From SZUA-309 sp965232595 (lineage in GTDB: Bacteria; Pseudomonadota; Gammaproteobacteria; Pseudomonadales; Azotimanducaceae), in assembly GCA_965232595.1 (NCBI GenBank), contig OZ246983.1, positions 682,001-746,000 of the forward strand: DNA of 64,000 bases, in the 5' to 3' direction. This document shows positions 1 through 7,453 of the stretch, piece after piece; the stretch's first letter is position 1, and each line of letters begins with the position of its first letter. The notes below the pieces were generated by a model that had not been told where the DNA came from, ran no database searches, and saw only the letters and a list, made by a program, of their open reading frames with translations. The translations under genes were made by a program, and so were the position numbers.

Positions 1-3000
1 CATCGATCTTCACGAAGTCTACCGGCAGGTTGCGCAGGTAGGAGTAGGAAGACAGGCCGGTGCCGAAGTCGTCCAGCGAGAACTGACAGCCGATGATCTT
101 CATGCGGTTCATGAAGTCGACGGCGTTGTCCAGGTTGGCGATGGCGGCGGTCTCGGTGATCTCGAAGCAGACCTTCGAGGTCGGCGCCTGGCTCTTCGAG
201 AACTGCTCCAGGACGAAGTCCGGGAAGGTCTCGTCGTTGATCGAATGGCCGGAGACGTTGATCGAGAAGCCGCCAAAATGATCCAGCTTGTCCCGGTTCA
301 CGCTCATCCAGTGGAAGACCCGCTCGATCACCCAGCGATCGATGGCCGTCATCCGGTTGTAGGTCTCAGCGGCAATGATGAACTCGGTGGGCGGCATGGT
401 GTCGCCCAGCTCGTCGATCATGGTGAGCAGGATCTCGTAGTGCTGCTCGTCTGAATTCTCGCCCGGGCGGCTGGCGCCGTTCATGATCGGCTCGATGCGC
501 TGACAGTTGAGGACCAGCCGATCTTCTTCCAGCGCCTTGTCGAGCTGGGTCACCCACTCCATCACGCCGTGCCGACGCATCATGGTGGCATCGCCCAGCT
601 CGTACTCCTGGAGCCGGTTGCGGCCCGCGTCCTTGGCCGTGTAGCAGGCCTCGTCGGCGTACTGCATGGCCACGTCCACGCCCTCCATGGTCTGGTCGAC
701 GAAGACCAGGCCCATGCTCGCAGACAGGTTGTACATCCGGCCGTCCCACTCGAAGCGGGCCTGGCGGACGCTGTTCAGCAGGTCTTCCGCCAGCTCTCTG
801 GCTTCCTGAGTTTCCACGCCTTCCACCAGCACGCCGAACTCGTCACCGCCGAGGCGGGCAACCTGAGCCGGCCGGTTGGACAGCGCCTTCACCAGCTCGT
901 CAGCGATCATCTTCAGGAGCTCATCACCGGCCGTGTGGCCGCTGGTGTTGTTGACGATCTTGAACTGGTCCAGGTCGAGGTAGAGCAGCGCGTGCTGGTT
1001 TTCCTCTGCTTTCGCGCGCTGGATGGCGTTGTCCACGAAGCGTTCGAACTCTTTGCGGTTCAGCAGCTGGGTCAGGTCGTCATGGCTTGCCTGATAGGCG
1101 AGCTGGTTGTGCATGTTCTCGAGCATGCGCTGGGATGCCCGCTCCATGAGCGGCAGGTCGTAATCATCGAGCAGGGTGATCTCACCCTTATGCAGCCCGT
1201 CCGCCATCTCTCTGAGCGACAGCTCGCGGTTCTTGATGCCTTTGCGGTTCACCAGCACGAAAGAAGACCCTTCGTCGCCGACGAAGGCGACGGTCAGGAT
1301 CAGCGGCCGGCCCTGAGGATCGGCCGCAGCCATCCACTCGCCGACCTGGATCCGCTTCGCCCGTTCGACGGCCTTGGACCAGCTCGAGCGGATCTCCTCG
1401 TCGTCCGACTCGATGACCGGCTCGACCTCGGGCAGCAGCCCGTCCAGGCCCAGAGCGTCCGCAACGCCGCTCGGCTCCACCGGTGAGTAACTCACCTCGG
1501 ACTTCTTGCCGGTGGTGTCGCCCACCAGCGCCGATGACAGGTCCATAACCAGCGGCGTGCGCTTGCTCGGATCGAAGGAAATGTCGTTGAGGCCGTTGAC
1601 CACACGCTTCAGCAGCGAGTCCGGATCAACGTAGCCATCGCTGTCCTCTTCGATGCTGCCATCGAGCTGGCCCCAGAGCTGGTCGATCAGCGCAACCTGG
1701 TCCTGGAACTCGTGGCTTTCCGCTCCTTTGCGCAGGTGGGTGTGCACCAGCAGGTTGCGCCAGCCCGGGTTGAGCAGCTTCAGCAGCAGATCGGGCACTT
1801 CCTTGCCGGAGATCCGCTCGTCCATCTCGTCGAGCACCGCGCGCCGGGCCCGGGCCAGTTTCTGCTGGCCTTCGCTGGCGCGAACGGTGCGCTCGATGTT
1901 GCCGCGATAGGCGCGCGTCTGCTTGTCGACCAGCGGGTTCAGCTCGTCCACCACCTCGGAGAACACTTCCGGGTTCTCGTCGTACTCGGTGACGACCTTC
2001 TTCAGCAACTCGTCGACGCGCTTGCCGACCTCGCGGTCGATACCCTCGCGGATGTCTTTCTGGTTACCCAGGCGACCCAGCTGGTTCAGCATCTGCACGG
2101 CGTCGTGCGGCGCCTCGTCCGGCTGCAGGAACTGCGGGTCGCGGGCGGCCAGCTTGTTCAACGTGATCTCGAGCCGGGCAATCCACTCGCGGATGCCTTC
2201 GGTCAGGAAAGAGTCTTCCTGCAGCGAGTCCACCAGGGACTCCATCACGTTCAGGGTGTCGTAATCTTCTTCGTTCAGCCGCTTGCGGTCACCGTGCTGG
2301 CTCTGCAGCAACTCGACCAGGCGCGGCCTGACGCGCACATCGGTGAGCGAAGCCTCATCACCCAGCTCGGTCTCGATGGTGGACAGCGCTGAGAGAATAT
2401 CGGTCGTATCGAAAGTGTCCGTGGCCGGCGTGTTCGGCGTCGCGAGAATGGAGTCCACTTCCTGGCCGAGCATTTCCCGGCTGCGCCGGTCCACGGTGAG
2501 CAGGCTGCGGGCCGTGTTGTAAACGTCGCGGCTGCGGCTTGCCGGCGCCACGAACGGGTTGTGGTCGACTCTGGGCGCCGCGGTGCTGATGCCGTCCGCC
2601 GCCATGGTGGCTTCGCGAACGGCGGTATCCATCTCCTGATATGCCTCGGGCTCGACCCGAACGCCGGACGGCGTGCGCGGCACGCTCATCCGCTGCAGGG
2701 AGTCGCGCAGCTCTTCCACCGACGGGAAGGCGCCGCTCTCCTCGAGCATCTGGGCGAGCGCGGCGTACAGGTTGCCGAGCATGGGCATCAGGGCGGATTC
2801 AAAGCAGCGGTAAACGTCCTGCTTGACCACGCGGCGGAACTCGAACTCCTTGATCGCATCGTCGAAAGACCAGGTGAGCACCGACGGCCCGACCGGGATC
2901 ACGTCTTTGTGCGTCCAGGGCTTGGCCACCAGGCCGAGCTGGGCCCGCAGATCGAGCAGGGTGTCTGTATACTTGTTTTCAGCCTTGGAGATGATCTCGG

Positions 3001-3937
3001 CAACCGCCAGCCACTCCTCGAACTGCTCCGTATCCACCAGCTCGAGCTGGCCGGTGTTGCTCGTCTCGCGACGACGGCGTCGTTCCAGCACGTCTTCCAG
3101 CTCGGAGATCTGATCGATCTGCTTTAGCGCGTCGCCGATGAAATCGTGCCGGATCCGATCCTGGTTCTTCTCGATGAGCTCCAGGCCTTCGAAGTACATG
3201 CCCTGCATGGCGTTGGTGCCGGCATCTCTGGCCTTAACCAGAAGCTCGTTGTCGACGATGCCGAAAAACTGGGTGCAGATCCGGTCGAGCGCCCGCTGGG
3301 TGACGCGCCGCAACCGGTTCTTGATCTCTCCGGACTGCTCGTCGGTGATGCGGCGATCACGGAGCAGCTTGTCAGGAATCTCCTGGTGCTCGGCCGCCGG
3401 CTGACCGGCTTCTCCCGGCTTCGTGGCTTCGCCTGCCGGAGCGCTTCCGGCTTCGGCGCCGGAGGCATCCGAATCTCTGAACTCGCCCTCGATGATGTTG
3501 CCCGCTTCCGCAGCGGAGCGGGAAAGCATGCCGGATGCGATGGCGAACTCGATGAGCGAGGAAAAGGCGTCGTCCGGCACCCCTTCGTCGAAGCGGACGC
3601 CGATGCCGTTGCCCGCATCCGTCACCCGGGCGATGGTGGCCTGGGTTCGGTAGTGCCGTTGGCCGGCGGGCGTGGCGACCGAGAAGTGCAGCGCAACCTG
3701 CTCGCCCGGGTTCGCTTCAGCGCCGGTGGCAGCCAGTGATTTGGAACCGCCGGTGCCCGTCAGCAGCATCCCTTCCTGGCAGAAATCCCGGATCGTGCAC
3801 AGCCACGAGCGACCCTCATTGGGGTGCACGAGTGCTGACAGGGATATCGGTTGCCGTGGGTACTTCCGGCGATTCACGCTTGCAGTGTCCATCTGCGAAA
3901 TCGTCTGGACATTACCCGATATGGCATTGCTCGTCAC
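1..3937 (-). CDS. PilZ-DUF1631-GGDEF-EAL c-di-GMP protein, 3' end cut by window edge
   Basis: About 1,312 codons are visible and the frame is still open at base 1. The GTG start at 3937 follows a perfect AGGAGG at 3943-3948 that overlaps the stop of the upstream cyclase gene, so the two are probably cotranscribed. An N-terminal PilZ-like stretch (RKYPRQPI, then IRDFCQEGMLL, residues about 25-65) precedes a long helical region of DUF1631 type, then a GGDEF domain with an intact RLGGDEFGVL motif near residue 1029, and an EAL domain. The EAL part keeps the substrate-loop and metal residues seen so far (YEIL, NVSG, EITE, DDFGTGLSS, VKID). The inhibitory RxxD before GGDEF is absent (RPAQ), so feedback inhibition at that site is unlikely. 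It may make, degrade or only sense c-di-GMP; sequence cannot decide. Confidence 0.9.
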   Translation of the reverse strand, partial: MTSNAISGNVQTISQMDTASVNRRKYPRQPISLSALVHPNEGRSWLCTIRDFCQEGMLLTGTGGSKSLAATGAEANPGEQVALHFSVATPAGQRHYRTQATIARVTDAGNGIGVRFDEGVPDDAFSSLIEFAIASGMLSRSAAEAGNIIEGEFRDSDASGAEAGSAPAGEATKPGEAGQPAAEHQEIPDKLLRDRRITDEQSGEIKNRLRRVTQRALDRICTQFFGIVDNELLVKARDAGTNAMQGMYFEGLELIEKNQDRIRHDFIGDALKQIDQISELEDVLERRRRRETSNTGQLELVDTEQFEEWLAVAEIISKAENKYTDTLLDLRAQLGLVAKPWTHKDVIPVGPSVLTWSFDDAIKEFEFRRVVKQDVYRCFESALMPMLGNLYAALAQMLEESGAFPSVEELRDSLQRMSVPRTPSGVRVEPEAYQEMDTAVREATMAADGISTAAPRVDHNPFVAPASRSRDVYNTARSLLTVDRRSREMLGQEVDSILATPNTPATDTFDTTDILSALSTIETELGDEASLTDVRVRPRLVELLQSQHGDRKRLNEEDYDTLNVMESLVDSLQEDSFLTEGIREWIARLEITLNKLAARDPQFLQPDEAPHDAVQMLNQLGRLGNQKDIREGIDREVGKRVDELLKKVVTEYDENPEVFSEVVDELNPLVDKQTRAYRGNIERTVRASEGQQKLARARRAVLDEMDERISGKEVPDLLLKLLNPGWRNLLVHTHLRKGAESHEFQDQVALIDQLWGQLDGSIEEDSDGYVDPDSLLKRVVNGLNDISFDPSKRTPLVMDLSSALVGDTTGKKSEVSYSPVEPSGVADALGLDGLLPEVEPVIESDDEEIRSSWSKAVERAKRIQVGEWMAAADPQGRPLILTVAFVGDEGSSFVLVNRKGIKNRELSLREMADGLHKGEITLLDDYDLPLMERASQRMLENMHNQLAYQASHDDLTQLLNRKEFERFVDNAIQRAKAEENQHALLYLDLDQFKIVNNTSGHTAGDELLKMIADELVKALSNRPAQVARLGGDEFGVLVEGVETQEARELAEDLLNSVRQARFEWDGRMYNLSASMGLVFVDQTMEGVDVAMQYADEACYTAKDAGRNRLQEYELGDATMMRRHGVMEWVTQLDKALEEDRLVLNCQRIEPIMNGASRPGENSDEQHYEILLTMIDELGDTMPPTEFIIAAETYNRMTAIDRWVIERVFHWMSVNRDKLDHFGGFSINVSGHSINDETFPDFVLEQFSKSQAPTSKVCFEITETAAIANLDNAVDFMNRMKIIGCQFSLDDFGTGLSSYSYLRNLPVDFVKID

Positions 3938-3946
3938 GCCAACCTC

Positions 3947-5023
3947 CTAAGACCCACGCACGATTTGATCACGGCCCTGAGATTTAGCCGAATAAAGTGC
4001 TCGATCTGCGCGCTGGATCACATCTTCAACCCTTTCTCCCGGCCGGAAAGCAGCCAGACCAACGGATACGGTCTGCCTGTAGTCCGGGTCCTGCGGGACC
4101 ATCGCCAGGCTCCGCGTACGCTCGCAGAGACGTTCGGCCACGCCCTCGGCCATGGCCTCGTCTGCGCCCACCAGCACCAGCAGAAACTCCTCGCCGCCGA
4201 GGCGGGCGACGAAGTCGACGGAGCGGACGACCCCGTTGGCAACCTCGGCAAAGTCGCGCAGCACCCGATCGCCAGCCTGATGACCGTAGCGGTCGTTGAT
4301 CCGCTTGAAGTGATCGAGGTCGCAGTAGCAGAGCGTGAACGACAGGTGGCCGCGGTCCGCCAGTGCTTTCTGACGGCCCAGCACGTCCATGATGTAGCGT
4401 CGGTTGTAGAGCCCGGTGAGCTCGTCGCGCATGGCGAGCTCCGAGAGCTGCTCCATGGCTTCGTTGAGCCGCTGCCGGCGGCGGTCGAAGGCCTCCCTGA
4501 GCGCGGTGACCTCCGAGGCCATGTACGCCATCACCAGCAACATGCAGGTGAACGCAGCCGAAACCCGGAACTCGAAAGCGAGGTCAGACCAGGACAGCAG
4601 CACCAGGCTCCAGGCACTGACAAGGTAGCCCACCCAGGTGATGGCGGCGACGCTGAGCATCTGCGCGCGGGACAGATGAAGCGCCGCGTAGAGGACGCCG
4701 AACAGGGGCACCACGAGCAGCAGCAGGCGCATCAGGCTCGGGACCAGCACGGCGGTGACGACCACCCCGAGGTTGCACCAGAGCGCGATGGAAAACGTCA
4801 GCGTGCCCGCATCGAAACGGCCGTGATGCTCATCGGCAAACAGCAGCGCGATGAAGCCGGTTGCCCAGACACCCAGAAGCAGCGCAAAGGCCGATGCGGT
4901 GATCTTCAGCTGCCCATCGGCGAGCAGAGAGGCGCAGAACAGCGCATAGACCATCAGGCCGGCAATCACCAGCAATATACGGTGTGTTCTGTTGACGCCG
5001 AGTTCGGCGACTGACAGCAACAA
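3947..5023 (-). CDS. membrane-anchored diguanylate cyclase (GGDEF)
   Basis: The 358-residue protein has about six hydrophobic segments in residues 15-190, a short linker, and a C-terminal GGDEF domain beginning at MRDELTGLYNRRYI. The catalytic motif is GGEEF, and an RxxD inhibitory site (RSVD) sits exactly five residues before it, so an active, feedback-inhibited c-di-GMP synthase is expected at the inner membrane. The N-terminal membrane part is not a domain I can name and may be the sensor. The start is a TTG preceded by GGAG six bases upstream. Nine bases separate its stop from the downstream PilZ-DUF1631-GGDEF-EAL gene, giving a c-di-GMP gene pair. Confidence 0.9.
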   Translation of the reverse strand: MLLSVAELGVNRTHRILLVIAGLMVYALFCASLLADGQLKITASAFALLLGVWATGFIALLFADEHHGRFDAGTLTFSIALWCNLGVVVTAVLVPSLMRLLLLVVPLFGVLYAALHLSRAQMLSVAAITWVGYLVSAWSLVLLSWSDLAFEFRVSAAFTCMLLVMAYMASEVTALREAFDRRRQRLNEAMEQLSELAMRDELTGLYNRRYIMDVLGRQKALADRGHLSFTLCYCDLDHFKRINDRYGHQAGDRVLRDFAEVANGVVRSVDFVARLGGEEFLLVLVGADEAMAEGVAERLCERTRSLAMVPQDPDYRQTVSVGLAAFRPGERVEDVIQRADRALYSAKSQGRDQIVRGS

Positions 5024-5119
5024 GGTGGGCTCCGGGGTTTACTGCATCAGAAGCCCCTATTTTAGGTTCGCGGGGTAGCCCTCACGTGATGCGTTGTAAC
5101 GGTCTTGTGACGCCCCGGG

Positions 5120-6598
5120 CTAGAGCAGAGAACGCTCTACCGCCTTGCGCCAGCCGGTTAGCAGGTGCTCACGTCTGGTGCTGTCCATGGCCGGCTGGAA
5201 CTCCTGATCGAGCCCCCACATCCGGGCCGCGGTGGCCAGATCGTCCACCAGGCCACCGCCAACGGCGGCCAGCACGGCAGCACCGAGGGCCGTGGTTTCC
5301 ACGTTGACCGGCCGTTCCACCGGCCGATCGATCATGTCGGCGAGGAACTGACAGAGCCAGTCGTTCACCACCATGCCGCCATCCACGCGCAGCTGACCCA
5401 CCTCTGCGCCGTCCCTCGTCACTGCCTCCACCAGCTCGACGGTCTGATAGGCGACGCTGGCCAGGGTGGCCGTGATCAGATGATCGCGCTCCGTATCCAG
5501 GGTCATGCCGGTGAACATCCCGCGGGCGTCCGGGTTCCAGTGCGGCGCGCCGAGGCCGGTGAACGCCGGCACCAGGTAAACGCCCCGCGTGTCTCCCGCC
5601 GTGCGCCTGGCCGCACCTTCCGTTTCGTGCGATTCGGTGATCAGCCCCAGCTGATCCCTGAGCCACTTCACCGCCACCCCGGCAGAAAAGATGCTGCCTT
5701 CCAGGGCGTAGGTGGCTTTGCCGTCGAGCTGGTAGGCAATGGTGGTGAGCAACTGCTGGTTCGAAGCCACCGGCGTGCTACCGGTGTTGGTCATCAGGAA
5801 GCAGCCGGTGCCGTAGGTGCTTTTCACCATCCCCGGCTCGAAGCAGGCCTGACCGATCAGGGCCGCCTGCTGATCCCCCGCCACCCCGAGGATCGGAATG
5901 GCCGCACCGAACCACTCCGGATCGGCGACGCCCAGGTCACCGCTGCTGTCGCGCACCTCGGGCAGCACGCTTTCCGGCACCTGGAAGTGCTCGAGCATGG
6001 GCACGGACCAGCTCTGCTCGTTGATGTCGTAGAGCATTGTGCGGGAGGCGTTGGTGGCGTCGGTGACGTGCGTGCTGCCCTTGGTCAGGCGCCAGATGAG
6101 GTAGCTGTCTACGGTGCCGAAACAAAGCTCTCCACGGGCTGCGAGACGGGCCGCCTCCGGCACCTCTTCGAGCAACCAGGCGAGCTTGGAGCCCGAGAAG
6201 TAAGGATCGATGACGAGCCCGGTGCGACGGGCAACCTCTTCCGCCATGCCGTTGGCCTGCATGTCATTGCAGCGGGCAGCAGTTCTGCGATCCTGCCAGA
6301 CGATGGCGTTATGCAGTGTTTTACCGGTGTTCCGGTCCCAGACCAGGGTGGTCTCCCGCTGGTTTGTTATACCAATCGCGGCCACGTCGCGGCCGCTGAG
6401 GCCCGCTTTGTCGAGCGCGTCCCGGCCGGCCTGCAGGCTCGTGCGCCAGAGCACTTCCGGGTCCTGCTCGACCCAGCCATCAGCGGGAAAGGTCATGTCG
6501 AACTCATGCTGAACCGCAGAGAGCATTCGCCCCTGGGCGTCGAAGAGGATGACCCGGGAACTGGAAGTGCCCTGGTCGATGGCCATGATGTGACTCAT
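5120..6598 (-). CDS. glpK: glycerol kinase
   Basis: The protein phosphorylates glycerol to sn-glycerol 3-phosphate with ATP, in the cytoplasm. It is an FGGY-family kinase of 492 residues, the normal GlpK length. It starts MSHIMAIDQGTSSSRVILFD, the typical phosphate-binding N-terminus, and contains NQRETTLVWD, NAIVWQDRRT, the GVAGDQQAALIGQ region and a C-terminal LRVDGGMVVNDWL. The ATG at 6598 was chosen because it starts the conserved domain; the open frame continues 54 codons further upstream through unrelated sequence. No glpF or glpD is adjacent. A NrdR-like box lies 30 bp upstream of this start, inside the probable promoter region. Confidence 0.96.
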   Translation of the reverse strand: MSHIMAIDQGTSSSRVILFDAQGRMLSAVQHEFDMTFPADGWVEQDPEVLWRTSLQAGRDALDKAGLSGRDVAAIGITNQRETTLVWDRNTGKTLHNAIVWQDRRTAARCNDMQANGMAEEVARRTGLVIDPYFSGSKLAWLLEEVPEAARLAARGELCFGTVDSYLIWRLTKGSTHVTDATNASRTMLYDINEQSWSVPMLEHFQVPESVLPEVRDSSGDLGVADPEWFGAAIPILGVAGDQQAALIGQACFEPGMVKSTYGTGCFLMTNTGSTPVASNQQLLTTIAYQLDGKATYALEGSIFSAGVAVKWLRDQLGLITESHETEGAARRTAGDTRGVYLVPAFTGLGAPHWNPDARGMFTGMTLDTERDHLITATLASVAYQTVELVEAVTRDGAEVGQLRVDGGMVVNDWLCQFLADMIDRPVERPVNVETTALGAAVLAAVGGGLVDDLATAARMWGLDQEFQPAMDSTRREHLLTGWRKAVERSLL

Positions 6599-6627
6599 TT
6601 TCAGCTGAATTCCCGGAAAGTTGAGCA

Positions 6628-6643
6628 ACACAATATATAGTGG
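6628..6643. promoter_or_regulatory. candidate NrdR box
   Basis: The 16 bases ACACAATATATAGTGG match 15 of 16 positions of the NrdR consensus (ACACWATATATWGTGT) and are nearly palindromic. NrdR represses ribonucleotide reductase genes, and nrdA is the rightward neighbour. Two features argue for caution: the usual second box about 31 bp away is not visible, and the box lies about 810 bp from the nrdA start but only 30 bp from the glpK start. Confidence 0.55.
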
Positions 6644-6763
6644 TCGCTGCAGACGGGCTATCCGCATCCTCAGCGCCGGGAAAAAGGTCAGAATCAGCCG
6701 CATTGAGCCGGTTTTTTCTGCTGAAAACAGCCGTCCACAGCCCGCCCACCGGCCGCCCACAAG

Positions 6764-6772
6764 TTATCCACA
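6764..6772 (+). promoter_or_regulatory. DnaA box
   Basis: TTATCCACA is the consensus high-affinity DnaA site. Weaker TCCAC-containing sequences flank it near 6734 and 6777. In Escherichia coli, DnaA binds upstream of nrdAB and couples dNTP synthesis to replication, so a similar role here is plausible. Confidence 0.6.
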
Positions 6773-6834
6773 GCTAGTCCACGGTTCATCCAACCGCCAT
6801 CTCTTGCAACGGGAACTGGTTAGGTTTAAGTTGT

Positions 6835-6868
6835 CCTCTCTTGGGCGTGAAAACCCAAGATGTTGAGG
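6835..6868 (+). promoter_or_regulatory. hairpin in nrdA leader
   Basis: TCTTGGG (6839-6845) and CCCAAGA (6854-6860) form a perfect 7-bp stem with an 8-base loop. CCTC (6835-6838) and GAGG (6865-6868) extend it past a four-base bulge. No T tract follows, so it is not an intrinsic terminator. Confidence 0.45.
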
Positions 6869-7227
6869 TTGACGGAGCACCTCGGCACCAGAAGCGGTGG
6901 ATTTCGGACGATCGGGACCACCGGGCTGTAAGCGGGAATAGAGCCAGAATCACACCCACTATTATTAGACCGAGTCAAAAAATGGCCGGTTCAGGGGGCT
7001 CTTTCCTCTCCAGATCGCAGGTCGATCCGGGGCAGCACGGAGACAGTTCGGAGAGGTAGGGAGAGAACGACCCCTCTGCACGCGACTCCCCTCTGGTTTG
7101 CTCTGATCGCTGAATCGAGCCCGACGCCCGTCACCCCAACATGTGGGAATCCGGTTGATTCCGATTCTGTTAAGAAAACAGACTGAATTAGCAGTAGCAG
7201 TAAGCAGTAGTCGTAAACAGAAGAACG

Positions 7228-7260
7228 ACAGAAATATGTTCGGAGGGGACGCATTTCTGT
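7228..7260 (+). promoter_or_regulatory. hairpin enclosing a Shine-Dalgarno-like sequence
   Basis: ACAGAAAT (7228-7235) pairs perfectly with ATTTCTGT (7253-7260). The 17-base loop contains CGGAGGGG, a strong ribosome-binding-like sequence, and a GTG codon at 7259 opens a 62-codon frame ending just before nrdA. It could control translation of a leader peptide. Confidence 0.4.
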
Positions 7261-7453
7261 GAGCCGACACAGCACCATCGTCATCCTGCCAGACCCGGCG
7301 CAGGCCGGTTCGGGTCACCCCACCTCCCCGCAAGGGAAGGCGCAGACCCGCACCGGTTGTCCCGTCTCCGGCAATTGCCGACCAGCTGACCCGGCCCACG
7401 GACATCGCCTCTCCACAACCAGTAACAGCCCATCGGGGAGTAGATAACCAAAA

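Larger units (their letters stand above)
6599..7453. other. 855-bp intergenic region between glpK and nrdA (long nrdA leader)
   Basis: No convincing protein gene lies here. On the glpK side are a NrdR-like box and a DnaA box. Between about 6835 and 7260 are several short inverted repeats: an extended hairpin at 6835-6868, CACC/GGTG at 6886-6899 competing with GGTGG/CCACC at 6896-6922, GGAATC/GATTCC at 7146-7162, TCTGTT/AACAGA at 7166-7182 and ACAGAAAT/ATTTCTGT at 7228-7260. A GTG-initiated 62-codon frame at 7259-7447 ends 6 bp before nrdA and might be a leader peptide. The nrdA start has only a distant GGGGAG, 13 bases away, as a ribosome binding site. The sequence fits a long regulated 5' leader, but no known riboswitch was recognised. 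Confidence 0.6.

Noticed and set aside
5165..6640. 491-codon plus-strand open frame
   Set aside because: It is antisense to glpK, which has all expected motifs and length.
6721..6800. Possible replication origin
   Set aside because: Only one perfect DnaA box, no AT-rich unwinding region, and no dnaA, dnaN, gidA or parA nearby.
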